A DNA stretch of 64,000 nucleotides, from contig CAZPYJ010000010.1 in NCBI GenBank assembly GCA_964590645.1, positions 52,329 through 116,328 on the forward strand. Direction: 5' to 3'. Source of the stretch: JAGNHN01 sp964590645. Lineage in GTDB: Bacteria; Bacteroidota; Bacteroidia; Bacteroidales; JAGNHN01. The notes beneath the pieces were generated by a model. The model was not told the origin of the DNA, searched no databases, and saw nothing but the letters and a program-made list of their open reading frames with translations. The translations under genes and the position numbers were made by a program. Positions 46,301 to 54,462 of the stretch are shown here, one piece after another (within the stretch, counting starts at the first letter, position 1; the number at the start of each line of letters is the position of its first letter).

Positions 46301-46820
46301 GAAGGCGCATTATTATGAAATGAAGGCAGGGATAGGACTCTATAAAAACCCCGGCTTATACGGTGCCTTTCCAATGGATGCCCATTCGCATACCCCGGCA
46401 GGGGCAGGCGCCAAACAACCCGGACTCACCGGGCAGGTGAAAGAAGACATCATTTCACGCCTGGGCGAGTTGGCACTGACGATAGAGGATGGGGTCATCA
46501 GATTCAGGCCGGAACTGTTCAATGAAGAAGAATTCCTTACCCACCAAAGCCAGTTCAAATACCTCTCAATCAATGGAGAAACACAAACAATCTTATTGTC
46601 GGAAGGACAGATTGCCTTCACCTTTTGCCAGGTTCCTGTCATCCTGACAAAGGCAGAAAAGAATGAGATCAGCATCTTTTATCCGGATGGCACAGAAGAA
46701 ATAATAAGCGGACTCACCCTTAGCAGGCCCCTGAGCACGTCCGTTTTCCGGCGAAAAGGAGAAATCGACCGGATAGAAGTTTCCATAAGGATGAAACACG
46801 ATCAGAAACAGCATACCTGA
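43341..46820 (+). CDS. large GH94/GH149-like protein, candidate beta-1,3-oligoglucan phosphorylase
   Basis: 1,159 aa, no signal peptide or membrane segment, so cytoplasmic. The first ~300 residues look like the N-terminal beta-sandwich of GH94-type phosphorylases (FSPDALRFYDVERNIYKSIYG, FRYGWYNSEAFGFVKRSSLENLS). The central all-alpha region holds WAYIGYWGDHQIIYLLRFLE and PEWNDANNALVGNG, where GH94 enzymes have (D/E)WND with the general-acid Asp; here D654. More than 1,000 residues and this composite fit GH149 better than GH94. Phosphorolysis would turn imported beta-1,3-glucans into glucose 1-phosphate. Operon position supports it. Family membership (GH149, GH161 or a new family) needs profile comparison. 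Confidence 0.6.
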   Translation: MSDIYLGGNQVLRKQAEISGQFVEIEGEKFYQIRNYHLMPDFLIILVSDSDHWMYLSSTGSLAAGRKNRDNALFPYYTDDKIHDYEGKTGSKTYFLVNKEDKRNLWEPFSPDALRFYDVERNIYKSIYGNKVIFEEKNLSLGLSFRYGWYNSEAFGFVKRSSLENLSDSPVSIRILDGLKNILPYGLGYAFQNEYSNLARAYKISEKAPDTTLGLFMLSAIPVDRAEPSEALCTTTVWSSGFREDTRILISEKQVGCFLQGKVLTSEHSIRAHRGAYFIQADIELQRIEKRQWLTIAEINQSHAKVINLNTFIRNNPQAESIILTDIQSGTSKLKRMVALSDGFQISNTEMCSARHYTNTLFNIMRGGLFVHHYRIDREDFSRYTAQINRLLSKQYAQWLAQLPSVIDYEQLLQRAAETKDADLIRIASEYLPLSFSRRHGDPSRPWNQFSIETKNEDGSIKYSFQGNWRDIFQNWEALCYAFPSYIEGIIAKFVNASTIDGYNPYRIRREGIDWEVPDPNDPWAYIGYWGDHQIIYLLRFLELSSRFHPGKLEKMLISPVFTYANVPYRIKPYEEILRNPKDTVAFDFDLDRRIRTEMAYLGADACLLKDSRNTEILKVNLTEKLLVSLLSKLCNFIPEAGIWLNTQRPEWNDANNALVGNGASMVTLYYLRRFVKFWQSELSRHTLSNLVISEELAALFDVVHQFLSDNVAMLSHRFSDADRLRFANFLGKAHAKYRNEVYQYSFSGEKRMLQPKDLEAFLGLCLQYFDHSIRANRREDALFHTYNLISIKPDGISIRHLYEMLEGQVAILSAEFLSGEESLALLNALKKSRMFREDQYSYMLYPDRVLPGFMEKNKIPPHLVESSALLRKLLADKNQSIIEEDILGQYHFNAHFRNAELLDAALAELRVGTYSHLVESEKDKILAIYEEVFDHKSFTGRSGTFFGYEGLGSIYWHMVSKLMLAAQECFFSALDAGAGAEISGELKAHYYEMKAGIGLYKNPGLYGAFPMDAHSHTPAGAGAKQPGLTGQVKEDIISRLGELALTIEDGVIRFRPELFNEEEFLTHQSQFKYLSINGETQTILLSEGQIAFTFCQVPVILTKAEKNEISIFYPDGTEEIISGLTLSRPLSTSVFRRKGEIDRIEVSIRMKHDQKQHT

Positions 46821-46855
46821 AGATCATTGCAGGACAAGGCAAAAAGAGTAAAGAA

Positions 46856-48166
46856 ATGACATCAAATCCATTGCATACTGAAAAGCACCTTCTTACAAAC
46901 GCCCTCATAAGATGGCCTTTCGTCACCTGTCTTCTCATCCTGTTCCTTCTTTCAGGCTGTTCTTCCGCCCCGCAACCCACGGGCAAAACCGCAGCAGAGA
47001 TTCTGGGGGATCCTGTTTATCAGGCCATTTCTTTTGGAGGATATCGAGAAATTACCAGGGATATCCAGCCCGATATTGAGGATTTGAAAGAGGACCTCCG
47101 TATTCTTTCTGCAATGGATATTAAGCTGCTGCGCACCTATAATGTCTATCTCGATGAAGCGGCCAATCTCCTGGAAGCCATCCGTCAATTGAAAGCAGAA
47201 GATGCTGATTTTGAAATGTATGTAATGCTGGGTGCCTGGATAGAATGCCTGAATGCCTTTTCTGACCTGCCTCCGGATCACAGCCGGGAAAGCCCTGAAA
47301 ATGAAGGCGAGATTGCGCGAGCCGTAGCACTGGCAAAGAAATACCCTGAAAGCGTGAAAATCATTGCGGTTGGCAATGAAGCGATGGTGCACTGGGCAGC
47401 ATCCTATTATGTGCAAGCCGAAGTTATCCTGAAATGGGTAAAATACCTGCAGGACTTGAAGAAAGAAGGTGAACTGCCGGAAAGCCTATGGATTACGAGC
47501 TCAGACAATTTCGCATCCTGGGGAGGTGGAGATACCAGTTATCACGGGCCCGCTCTGAATGAATTGATTCAGCGTGTGGATTTCATCTCAATGCACACTT
47601 ATCCGATGCACGACACCCATTACAATCCGGAATTCTGGGGCGTAAGAGAGGATGAAACGGCCCTGCCGGAAATGGAAAAAATTGAACGCGCAATGCAGCG
47701 GGCAAGAGACTATGCCATCGCACAGTATGCAAGCGTAGTGAACTATATGCACAGCCTGGGCATCGACAAACCTGTCCATATCGGCGAAACCGGTTGGGCA
47801 TCCATTTCTGATGGCTTCTATGGAGATACGGGGTCACGGGCGGTGGATGAGTATAAGGCAGCGCTATACTATTGGAAAACACGTGCTTGGACTTCAGAGG
47901 CGGGAATTAGCTGCTTCTATTTTGAAGCCTTTGACGAACAATGGAAGGACAGCGCCAATCCTATGGGATCAGAAAATCACTTCGGGCTCATCAACCTTCA
48001 GTCCGAAGCAAAGTATGTCCTCTGGGATCTGGTAGATGCCGGCATTTTTGAAGGCCTGACACGAGACGGACTTCCCATTACCAAAACCTTTGAGGGCAAC
48101 AAGGAAGCCCTGATGAAGACGGTGATGCCCCCTCCGGCCATTTATGAAATCAATTTGGAAGATTAA
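46856..48166 (+). CDS. GH17-like beta-1,3-glucanase/glucanosyltransferase lipoprotein
   Basis: 436 aa. An N-terminal extension, a hydrophobic core and lipobox FLLSGCSS (Cys about 35). TIM-barrel GH17 marks: ISFGGYRE at the first strand, AVGNEAMV with acid/base E175, SMHTYPM, and HIGETGWAS with nucleophile E311, then CFYFEAFDEQWK and a C-terminal HFGL strand. A surface or periplasmic enzyme on beta-1,3-glucan or its products. Its stop abuts the next ATG (TAAATG). Confidence 0.85.
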   Translation: MTSNPLHTEKHLLTNALIRWPFVTCLLILFLLSGCSSAPQPTGKTAAEILGDPVYQAISFGGYREITRDIQPDIEDLKEDLRILSAMDIKLLRTYNVYLDEAANLLEAIRQLKAEDADFEMYVMLGAWIECLNAFSDLPPDHSRESPENEGEIARAVALAKKYPESVKIIAVGNEAMVHWAASYYVQAEVILKWVKYLQDLKKEGELPESLWITSSDNFASWGGGDTSYHGPALNELIQRVDFISMHTYPMHDTHYNPEFWGVREDETALPEMEKIERAMQRARDYAIAQYASVVNYMHSLGIDKPVHIGETGWASISDGFYGDTGSRAVDEYKAALYYWKTRAWTSEAGISCFYFEAFDEQWKDSANPMGSENHFGLINLQSEAKYVLWDLVDAGIFEGLTRDGLPITKTFEGNKEALMKTVMPPPAIYEINLED

Positions 48167-49696
48167 ATGAAAAAGGTGATGAAAAAACCACAACGAATTC
48201 TGATCCTTCTGGGCATTATCGCAGCAATGCTGCAAAGTTGCATCAACCCGGCGCAAAAAGAAATGGAAGTATATGAAACCTCAGAAAATGGCCATAAACT
48301 GAGCAAAATCAGTGCTTTTCCAAAGGAGGAAAGCCACATTGAGATACGCTTGCACCCGGAGGAACGCTTCCAGCGCATTACCGGCATAGGGGGTTCATTT
48401 ACAGAAGCATCCGCCCATATTTTGAATCAACTCAGCAGGGAAAACAGGATGAAGATACTGGAGGCCTATTTCGGGGAAGACGGAGCCAGATACTCCCTTA
48501 CACGTACCCATATCAACTCCTGCGATTTCTCCCTCGGCAACTACTCCTTTGCCCCCGTGGCAGGGGACACCTTGCTGGAACATTTCTCCATTGAAGAAGA
48601 CAAGGGCGATATCATTCCTATGATCAAAGATGCCCTGGCGCTCTCCAAAGACGGGTTCAGACTGATTGCCTCACCCTGGACAGCTCCCCCCTGGATGAAG
48701 GACAATAATGACTGGCGCGGAGGAAAACTGCTTCCCTCCCATTATGAAACCTGGGCCTTGTTCTTCTCAAAATACCTTACAGCCTATGCTTCGGAAGGAA
48801 TTGATATTTGGGGGATTACGGTAGAAAATGAACCCCTCGGGAATGACAGCAACTGGGAGAGTATGCACTTTAGGCCGGAAGAAATGAATGACTTCGTAAA
48901 GCATCATCTTGGACCGAGATTGCGCGAAGATGGGCACGAAGTGCAGATTTTGGGGTTTGACCAGAACCGGGACGAACAACTCAGGATATGGGTGGATGCA
49001 ATGTTTGATGATACGCTGGCGGCAGGCTTTTATGGGGGCACAGCCATCCACTGGTATGCAAGTACTTACGACCACTTTCCTGAAGCATTGCAATATGCCC
49101 ATTCCAAGGCCCCCGGCAAGCATCTGATCCAAACGGAAGCTTGTATTGATGCCGAAAAGCCCAGGTGGAAAGATGATGCCTGGTATTGGGCAAAGGAGGC
49201 CAAAGACTGGGGATACACCTGGGCACCGGAAGATCAGAAATACCTCCATCCCAAGTACGTCCCGGTATTCCGCTACGCCAGGGATATTATTGGATGCCTG
49301 AACAATGGGGTGGATGGCTGGATTGACTGGAATATGGTCCTCGACCGCGAAGGTGGCCCGAACTGGGCAGAGAATTGGTGCGTGGCTCCTGTGATAGCAG
49401 ATCCTGATAATGATGAGGTGTATTTCACACCCTTGTACTATACCCTGGCCCATTTCAGCAGGTTTATCCGCCCGGGCTCCACGCGCATCGGTCTTTCCTT
49501 CTCCGACCCTGATGTATTGGCCACTGCAGTGGAAAATCCCGATGGGACCTATGCTGTGGTGCTCTTCAATCCCTCCACCCAAGCGAAAGGAATCCGTTTG
49601 ACAAGCGGGGAAAAGAGTGTGGAGCTTACCCTCAGTGCTAAGGCAATTCAAACGGTGGTTCTTCCTTCTGACATTGTTTGCAATAATGATAACTAA
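48167..49696 (+). CDS. GH30 beta-glycosidase lipoprotein (probable beta-1,6-glucanase)
   Basis: 509 aa. Lipobox AMLQSCIN. GH30 subfamily 1/3-type domain: QRITGIGGSFTEASA, LTRTHINSCDFSLGNY, SPWTAPPWMKDNN, acid/base GITVENEPLG (E222) and nucleophile LIQTEACID (E324), DWNMVLDREGGPNWAEN and a beta-sandwich C-terminus. GH30_3 enzymes cleave beta-1,6-glucosyl links, which fits the branches of laminarin; GH30_1 beta-glucosidases are the alternative. Starts directly at the end of the preceding gene. Confidence 0.88.
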   Translation: MKKVMKKPQRILILLGIIAAMLQSCINPAQKEMEVYETSENGHKLSKISAFPKEESHIEIRLHPEERFQRITGIGGSFTEASAHILNQLSRENRMKILEAYFGEDGARYSLTRTHINSCDFSLGNYSFAPVAGDTLLEHFSIEEDKGDIIPMIKDALALSKDGFRLIASPWTAPPWMKDNNDWRGGKLLPSHYETWALFFSKYLTAYASEGIDIWGITVENEPLGNDSNWESMHFRPEEMNDFVKHHLGPRLREDGHEVQILGFDQNRDEQLRIWVDAMFDDTLAAGFYGGTAIHWYASTYDHFPEALQYAHSKAPGKHLIQTEACIDAEKPRWKDDAWYWAKEAKDWGYTWAPEDQKYLHPKYVPVFRYARDIIGCLNNGVDGWIDWNMVLDREGGPNWAENWCVAPVIADPDNDEVYFTPLYYTLAHFSRFIRPGSTRIGLSFSDPDVLATAVENPDGTYAVVLFNPSTQAKGIRLTSGEKSVELTLSAKAIQTVVLPSDIVCNNDN

Positions 49697-49711
49697 TTCA
49701 ATTATAAGCTG

Positions 49712-51142
49712 ATGCATTCATTCAAAACCAAGCCCAAAGACAGGGTCCCTTTCGGACAAAAGGCCGCCTTCGGAGCAGGCCATCTTGTGAATAATCTGCT
49801 GCCGGGATCCTTGGGTGTTTTTGCCTTCTTTCTGCTGACCGCTTTCGGGATGGATCCCTTTCTCGCCGGTTTGCTTGGTGGGCTGCCACGTTTTTTTGAT
49901 GCCATCACTGATCCCATAATGGGTTACATTTCAGACAATACAAAATCACGCTTCGGCAGAAGAAAGCCCTATATCTTTTTTGGGGCGATATTGAGTGGGG
50001 TTCTTTTCGCCGTCTTGTGGCAACTCCATCCCGAAAACTCCCAGATGTATAATTTCTGGTACTTCCTGATTTTTTCGATGATATACCTGATTGGGAACAC
50101 AATGTTTTCCACCCCCTTGATCGGGCTGGGCTACGAAATGACTTCCGACTACAACGAGCGCACCCGTTTGATGGGCTTTTCCCAAACCATCGGGCAAATC
50201 GCCTGGATGATCGTTCCCTGGTTCTGGGTGATCATAGCGAACCCGGATCTTTTCGAATCACAAGCGATCGGTGTTCGTCAACTATCCATCATCGTTGGGG
50301 TGGCCTGTATGATACTGGGGATGATGCCTGCCCTCTTCTGTAAAGAAATCGACCAGGCAAACCTGACCAACCGCGATGAACTCACATTTAAGAACATCGC
50401 CAAAAACCTGAAGAGCCTGATCAAGAATATGGCTCTGATCTTTAAGAACATCGCCTTTGTGAGGCTTTGTGGCGCCACCTTCCTTGTGTTTAATGGTTTT
50501 CAGATGGTCGCTTCATTCAGCTACTTCATTATTGTATTCTACTTATTTAAAGGCAATTACGCAGATGCAGCCACCTGGCCTGCCTGGTTCTCTACGGTAA
50601 GCGCCATTGCCACCGCCTTCCTGATCATTCCCCTCATCACCTGGATGGCCAATAAATGGGGCAAGAGGAAGGCATTCATCATTTCCACTGCCATTTCGAT
50701 GGTGGGTTATGCGCTCAAATGGTGGGGCTTCAATCCGGATAATCCCTGGTTGATGTTTATGCCAATTCCGCTGATGGTATTCGGGATAGGGGGACTGTTT
50801 ACCCTGATGATGAGTATGACCGCCGATGTTTGCGACCTGGATGAGCTCAACAATGGGATGCCCCGCAAGGAAGGAACCTTTGGAGCCATTTACTGGTGGA
50901 TGGTAAAACTTGGTCAGGGACTGGCTTTGGTGCTGGGGGGATTGGTATTGAAACTGGTAGGCTTTGACCAGAATGCTACAATACAGACTGCAGAGACCCT
51001 CACCAACCTGAGGCTGGCCGACATCCTGGTACCTGCTGCCACCGCCGGACTGGCCATCTGGGTGATGTGGAAGTACGACCTCACCGAAGCAAGGGCCAGG
51101 GAAATAAAAGATGAGTTGGTTAAAAGACGCGGAGAGCTATAG
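49712..51142 (+). CDS. GPH-family (MelB-like) sugar:cation symporter
   Basis: 476 aa, about twelve hydrophobic segments. Family marks: FGAGHLVNNLL, FDAITDPIMGYISDNTKSRFGRRKPYI (the Asp and RRK loop after helix 2), YEMTSDYNERTRL, and MMSMTADVCDLDELNNGMPRKEGTFGA in the second half. It would carry glucose or beta-glucan oligosaccharides across the inner membrane with Na+ or H+. It lies between the lipoprotein glycosidases and the cytoplasmic GH17s, exactly where an uptake step is needed. Confidence 0.92.
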   Translation: MHSFKTKPKDRVPFGQKAAFGAGHLVNNLLPGSLGVFAFFLLTAFGMDPFLAGLLGGLPRFFDAITDPIMGYISDNTKSRFGRRKPYIFFGAILSGVLFAVLWQLHPENSQMYNFWYFLIFSMIYLIGNTMFSTPLIGLGYEMTSDYNERTRLMGFSQTIGQIAWMIVPWFWVIIANPDLFESQAIGVRQLSIIVGVACMILGMMPALFCKEIDQANLTNRDELTFKNIAKNLKSLIKNMALIFKNIAFVRLCGATFLVFNGFQMVASFSYFIIVFYLFKGNYADAATWPAWFSTVSAIATAFLIIPLITWMANKWGKRKAFIISTAISMVGYALKWWGFNPDNPWLMFMPIPLMVFGIGGLFTLMMSMTADVCDLDELNNGMPRKEGTFGAIYWWMVKLGQGLALVLGGLVLKLVGFDQNATIQTAETLTNLRLADILVPAATAGLAIWVMWKYDLTEARAREIKDELVKRRGEL

Positions 51143-51187
51143 CTATTCCAGTAAAATCAGAAACATACACCCCACAAGAAAAAACAT

Positions 51188-52111
51188 ATGTCATTCAGGC
51201 CCAATAAATTCCTCAGCTTCCGGGAATCAGTTACCCGAAACAATGAGCAGTTCCTGGAAGGGAAGTCAGAAGAAGAACTGAAAAATCTGTTTCTCGAGGT
51301 ATTGTACGATGGGGTCCACGGCTTTTGCTTCAGCTTGTATGAAGAAGGGCAGCAGCCGGGGGATCAGGTTTCAGAAGCACAGATCCGCAAAAGGATGGAA
51401 ATCCTGAAGCCTCATTCCTCCTGGGTACGCTCCTTCTCCTGCATCGATGGCAATGAGCATATCCCGAAAATAGCCCGCGAAATGGGTTTAAAAACCCTCG
51501 TAGGTGCCTGGATGGGAAGTGATGAGCAGAAGAACCGGGAGGAAATCGAAGGGCTGGCCCGCCTTGCCGAAGAGGGGCAGGTAGATATCGCTGCCGTGGG
51601 GAATGAGGTGCTTTATCGTAAAGATCTCAGCCTGCACGAATTACTGAATTACATCCAAGAAGTAAGGGAACGTATTCCCGGGATACCTGTAGCCTACGTG
51701 GATGCCTATTACGAGTTTGCCCAAAGGCCCGAATTGGTTGATGCCTGCGACCTCATCCTCTGCAACTGCTACCCTTACTGGGAAGGAACGGAATACAGGT
51801 ACGCCTTGCAGCATATGCAGCAAATGTACCAGCAGGCCCTTCTGGCTGGAAAAGGAAAAAGAGTCATTATCACAGAAACAGGTTGGCCAAGTGCAGGCGA
51901 AAAACTGGGTAACAGCATCCCTTCCAGCCTCAATGCAATGAAGTATTTCATCAACACACAGTTATGGTCTAAGGATGAAAACATTGAGATCTTCTACTTC
52001 TCTTCATTTGATGAAGCCTGGAAAGTAGATACAGAAGGGGATGTAGGCGCATATTGGGGTATTTGGGATAAAGATCGAAAATTAAAATTCGTCAATGAAC
52101 ACCTTTCATAA
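51188..52111 (+). CDS. cytoplasmic GH17-like enzyme 1
   Basis: 307 aa, no signal peptide. GH17 layout: GVHGFCFSLY at the first strand, WVRSFSCIDGNEH, IAAVGNEVLY with acid/base E140, CNCYPYWEG, ITETGWPSAG with nucleophile E230 and IFYFSSFDEAWK. Intracellular, so it should act on imported oligosaccharides rather than polymer. Its end overlaps the next gene by 17 bp. The N-terminal ~40 residues are not typical. Confidence 0.85.
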   Translation: MSFRPNKFLSFRESVTRNNEQFLEGKSEEELKNLFLEVLYDGVHGFCFSLYEEGQQPGDQVSEAQIRKRMEILKPHSSWVRSFSCIDGNEHIPKIAREMGLKTLVGAWMGSDEQKNREEIEGLARLAEEGQVDIAAVGNEVLYRKDLSLHELLNYIQEVRERIPGIPVAYVDAYYEFAQRPELVDACDLILCNCYPYWEGTEYRYALQHMQQMYQQALLAGKGKRVIITETGWPSAGEKLGNSIPSSLNAMKYFINTQLWSKDENIEIFYFSSFDEAWKVDTEGDVGAYWGIWDKDRKLKFVNEHLS

Positions 52112-53021
52112 ACTCAACATTGCTCCGGGAAGAGCCATCTGCTATTCCGGCTTTCGGGAGGGACAATCCCCGGGAGCGGTCTATCCAACCTATGCACAAA
52201 TCAGGGAGGACCTGCTTCTGCTTCACCCCCATTGGAAGTATTTGCGATTATTCGATTGTGATGCCCACGCAGAAACAGTATTGGAGGTAATACAGAAAGA
52301 GAAGCTGGATTTCAGGATTATGCTGGGAGCTTACATCGGGGCTGAGATGAACAACTTCAATTGTCCCTGGGACGGAGGGGTTTATTCCGAAGCCGACCTG
52401 GAATCCAATCGTCAGCTCAACCAAATAAAAATCAAGCGATTGATAGAGATGGCTAATCAGCAACCGGAGATAATTTTCAGCGTATCCGTGGGCAATGAAG
52501 CCTGTGTGGAGTGGACAGATCATTATGTACCCGAACGCAAAGTGATGCAGTACGCTCAACAAGTAAAAAAGGCTATCAAACAAGGCGTTACATTCTGCGA
52601 AAATTATGTTCCCTGGTTGGTGAAGCTCGAAGGCCTTGCCGAAACACTCGACTTCATTTCCATTCACACCTACCCTGTCTGGGAATACAAGCAGATTGAG
52701 GAGGCCCTGGACTATACAAAACAGAATTATGCCGCGGTGGCAAAAAAGCACCCCCACAAAGCGGTCATCATCACAGAAGCCGGCTGGGCAACGCAGTCTA
52801 ATGGACGAGGGATTCATCCGGAGAATGTGAATGAAGATTTTCAAAAAATATATTTTGAAAGATTGATGGAATGGACGGATAGAGAAGGGATTATGGCCTT
52901 TTTCTTCGAAGCCTTTGACGAATCGTGGAAAGGATCGCCCGAACCCTTTGAACCTGAAAAGCACTGGGGCTTATTCCATCTCGATAGAACCCCCAAACTG
53001 GCAATTCAACACCTGATATGA
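52095..53021 (+). CDS. cytoplasmic GH17-like enzyme 2
   Basis: 308 aa, no signal peptide. Paralogue of the previous gene and of the lipoprotein GH17: AICYSGFREGQSPG, YLRLFDCDAHAE, VSVGNEACVEW with E135, ISIHTYPVW, ITEAGWATQSNGRG with E228, FFFEAFDESWKG. Start overlaps the previous gene by 17 bp, implying coupled translation. It probably acts on a different linkage, chain length or in transglycosylation. Confidence 0.85.
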   Translation: MNTFHKLNIAPGRAICYSGFREGQSPGAVYPTYAQIREDLLLLHPHWKYLRLFDCDAHAETVLEVIQKEKLDFRIMLGAYIGAEMNNFNCPWDGGVYSEADLESNRQLNQIKIKRLIEMANQQPEIIFSVSVGNEACVEWTDHYVPERKVMQYAQQVKKAIKQGVTFCENYVPWLVKLEGLAETLDFISIHTYPVWEYKQIEEALDYTKQNYAAVAKKHPHKAVIITEAGWATQSNGRGIHPENVNEDFQKIYFERLMEWTDREGIMAFFFEAFDESWKGSPEPFEPEKHWGLFHLDRTPKLAIQHLI

Positions 53022-53091
53022 ACCTGAACAGGCCTGCAGTAAGGAGCGGGCCCACACAAAATGAATCACTAACACTTAAAATCAAATCATT

Positions 53092-54390
53092 ATGAAGAAG
53101 TACTACTTTGTTGCTATGATGCTGATGGCATCGGTAAGTTTTGCGCAGAATGCGCCAATCGACTTTGAGTCGGGGGGCTACGGAGCCCTGTGGACCTGGG
53201 CCGTTTTTGAAAACAGCACCAACCCGCCCCTGGAAATTGTGTCGAATCCTGCACCGGCCGGTGTCAATACCAGCGCGACCGTTGCCAAATTTACCGCCCT
53301 TCAGGCAGGGCAACCCTGGGCAGGGTGCGAGTCGGCCCACGACAGCACAAACCTGGGCAGTTTCGTGCTCGATTCCACCAATTCGCTGATTAAGATTATG
53401 GTGTGGAAAACTGTGATCAGCGATGTGGGGATCAAGCTCGTGGCTCCCACCGGATGGGCACTCCCTGAAATAAAAGTGCCCAACACCCTGATCAACCAAT
53501 GGGAAGAAATCACCTTTGATTTTTCAGGACACACCAACCCTCCCCCTACGGAAGGTGCTTATGATCAAATTGTTGTTTTCCCAGACTTTAACCTGGCCGG
53601 CAGGACCCAGGACAATATTGTCTATTTCGACAATATTACCTTCAACGCTCAGGTTGCATCTCCCAACCAACCCGCGGTGGCTGCACCCCTGCCCCCCTTC
53701 CGCTATTCCCACGAAGTTGTTTCCGTTTTCAGCGGCGCATACACCAATGTGGCGAACACTGATTTTACTCCGAATTGGGGCCAATCTACTGTCGTTACCT
53801 TTCCTCAGATCCAGGGTGATTCAGTGATACGCTTCGGGAATTTCAACTATCAGGGAAACCAGTTTGCCACTCCACTTAACTTGAGTGCAATGGACACCCT
53901 GCACCTGGATATGTGGACCGCCAATGCTACCACTGTCAACATCTATCTCATCAGCACAGGACCGGTAGAGACGCCCTACTCTCTTCCCATCACCCCCGGT
54001 CAATGGGTGAGTCACGACATCCCGCTGAGCACCTTCAGCGCAGTGAACCTGGCAGATGTCATCCAACTGAAATATGATGGTGGCACAGGAAGCCAGACCT
54101 TTTTCCTGGACAATATCTACTTCTACCGCCAAAGTGTAGTCGGTCGCAATGATGTGTCTGGCAGCGATATGGCCGTCAGGGTATATCCCAATCCCGCTAG
54201 CAGCGGAGAAGCGATTCATCTCGAAGGCGATGTGGCAGCGTATGAAGTTCTTGACCTAAGTGGAAAGTTGACCTTGACAGGTCGTGGTGATGTTATTCCT
54301 TCTACCTCGCTAAAACCAGGGATCTATATCCTGCGTTTGACGACAGCCGACAAGAAGGTCGTGGCACAAAAGCTTGTAGTGACGAAATAA
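53092..54390 (+). CDS. T9SS-exported carbohydrate-binding-like protein, last gene of the glucan operon
   Basis: 432 aa. Signal peptide KKYYFVAMMLMASVSFAQ. Two beta-sandwich modules: residues 20-190 (PIDFESGGYGALWTW ... VYFDNITF) and 210-350 (VVSVFSGAYTNV ... FFLDNIYFY), the second close to the C-terminal module of the lipoprotein at 40611. A T9SS tail ends the chain (VRVYPNPASSGEAIHLEG ... GIYILRLTTADKK). No catalytic residues are visible. It is likely secreted or surface-bound to hold glucan. Followed by a strong terminator. Confidence 0.8.
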   Translation: MKKYYFVAMMLMASVSFAQNAPIDFESGGYGALWTWAVFENSTNPPLEIVSNPAPAGVNTSATVAKFTALQAGQPWAGCESAHDSTNLGSFVLDSTNSLIKIMVWKTVISDVGIKLVAPTGWALPEIKVPNTLINQWEEITFDFSGHTNPPPTEGAYDQIVVFPDFNLAGRTQDNIVYFDNITFNAQVASPNQPAVAAPLPPFRYSHEVVSVFSGAYTNVANTDFTPNWGQSTVVTFPQIQGDSVIRFGNFNYQGNQFATPLNLSAMDTLHLDMWTANATTVNIYLISTGPVETPYSLPITPGQWVSHDIPLSTFSAVNLADVIQLKYDGGTGSQTFFLDNIYFYRQSVVGRNDVSGSDMAVRVYPNPASSGEAIHLEGDVAAYEVLDLSGKLTLTGRGDVIPSTSLKPGIYILRLTTADKKVVAQKLVVTK

Positions 54391-54401
54391 AAGTATCCAA
54401 A

Positions 54402-54434
54402 AAGAGCCGTCTCCAAAAAGGGCGGCTCTTTTTT
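54402..54434 (+). terminator. intrinsic terminator of the glucan operon
   Basis: Stem AAGAGCCG / CGGCTCTT (54402-54409, 54423-54430) plus a T-run; it separates the operon from the regulator gene. Confidence 0.9.
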
Positions 54435-54462
54435 ATTATATTCAGGCTCAAATTCAAGGAAT

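Noticed and set aside
37461..54390. SusC/SusD pair in the glucan operon
   Set aside because: No TonB-dependent receptor plug or SusD helical domain in any product; the 1,045-aa barrel candidate lacks a plug/TonB-box pattern.
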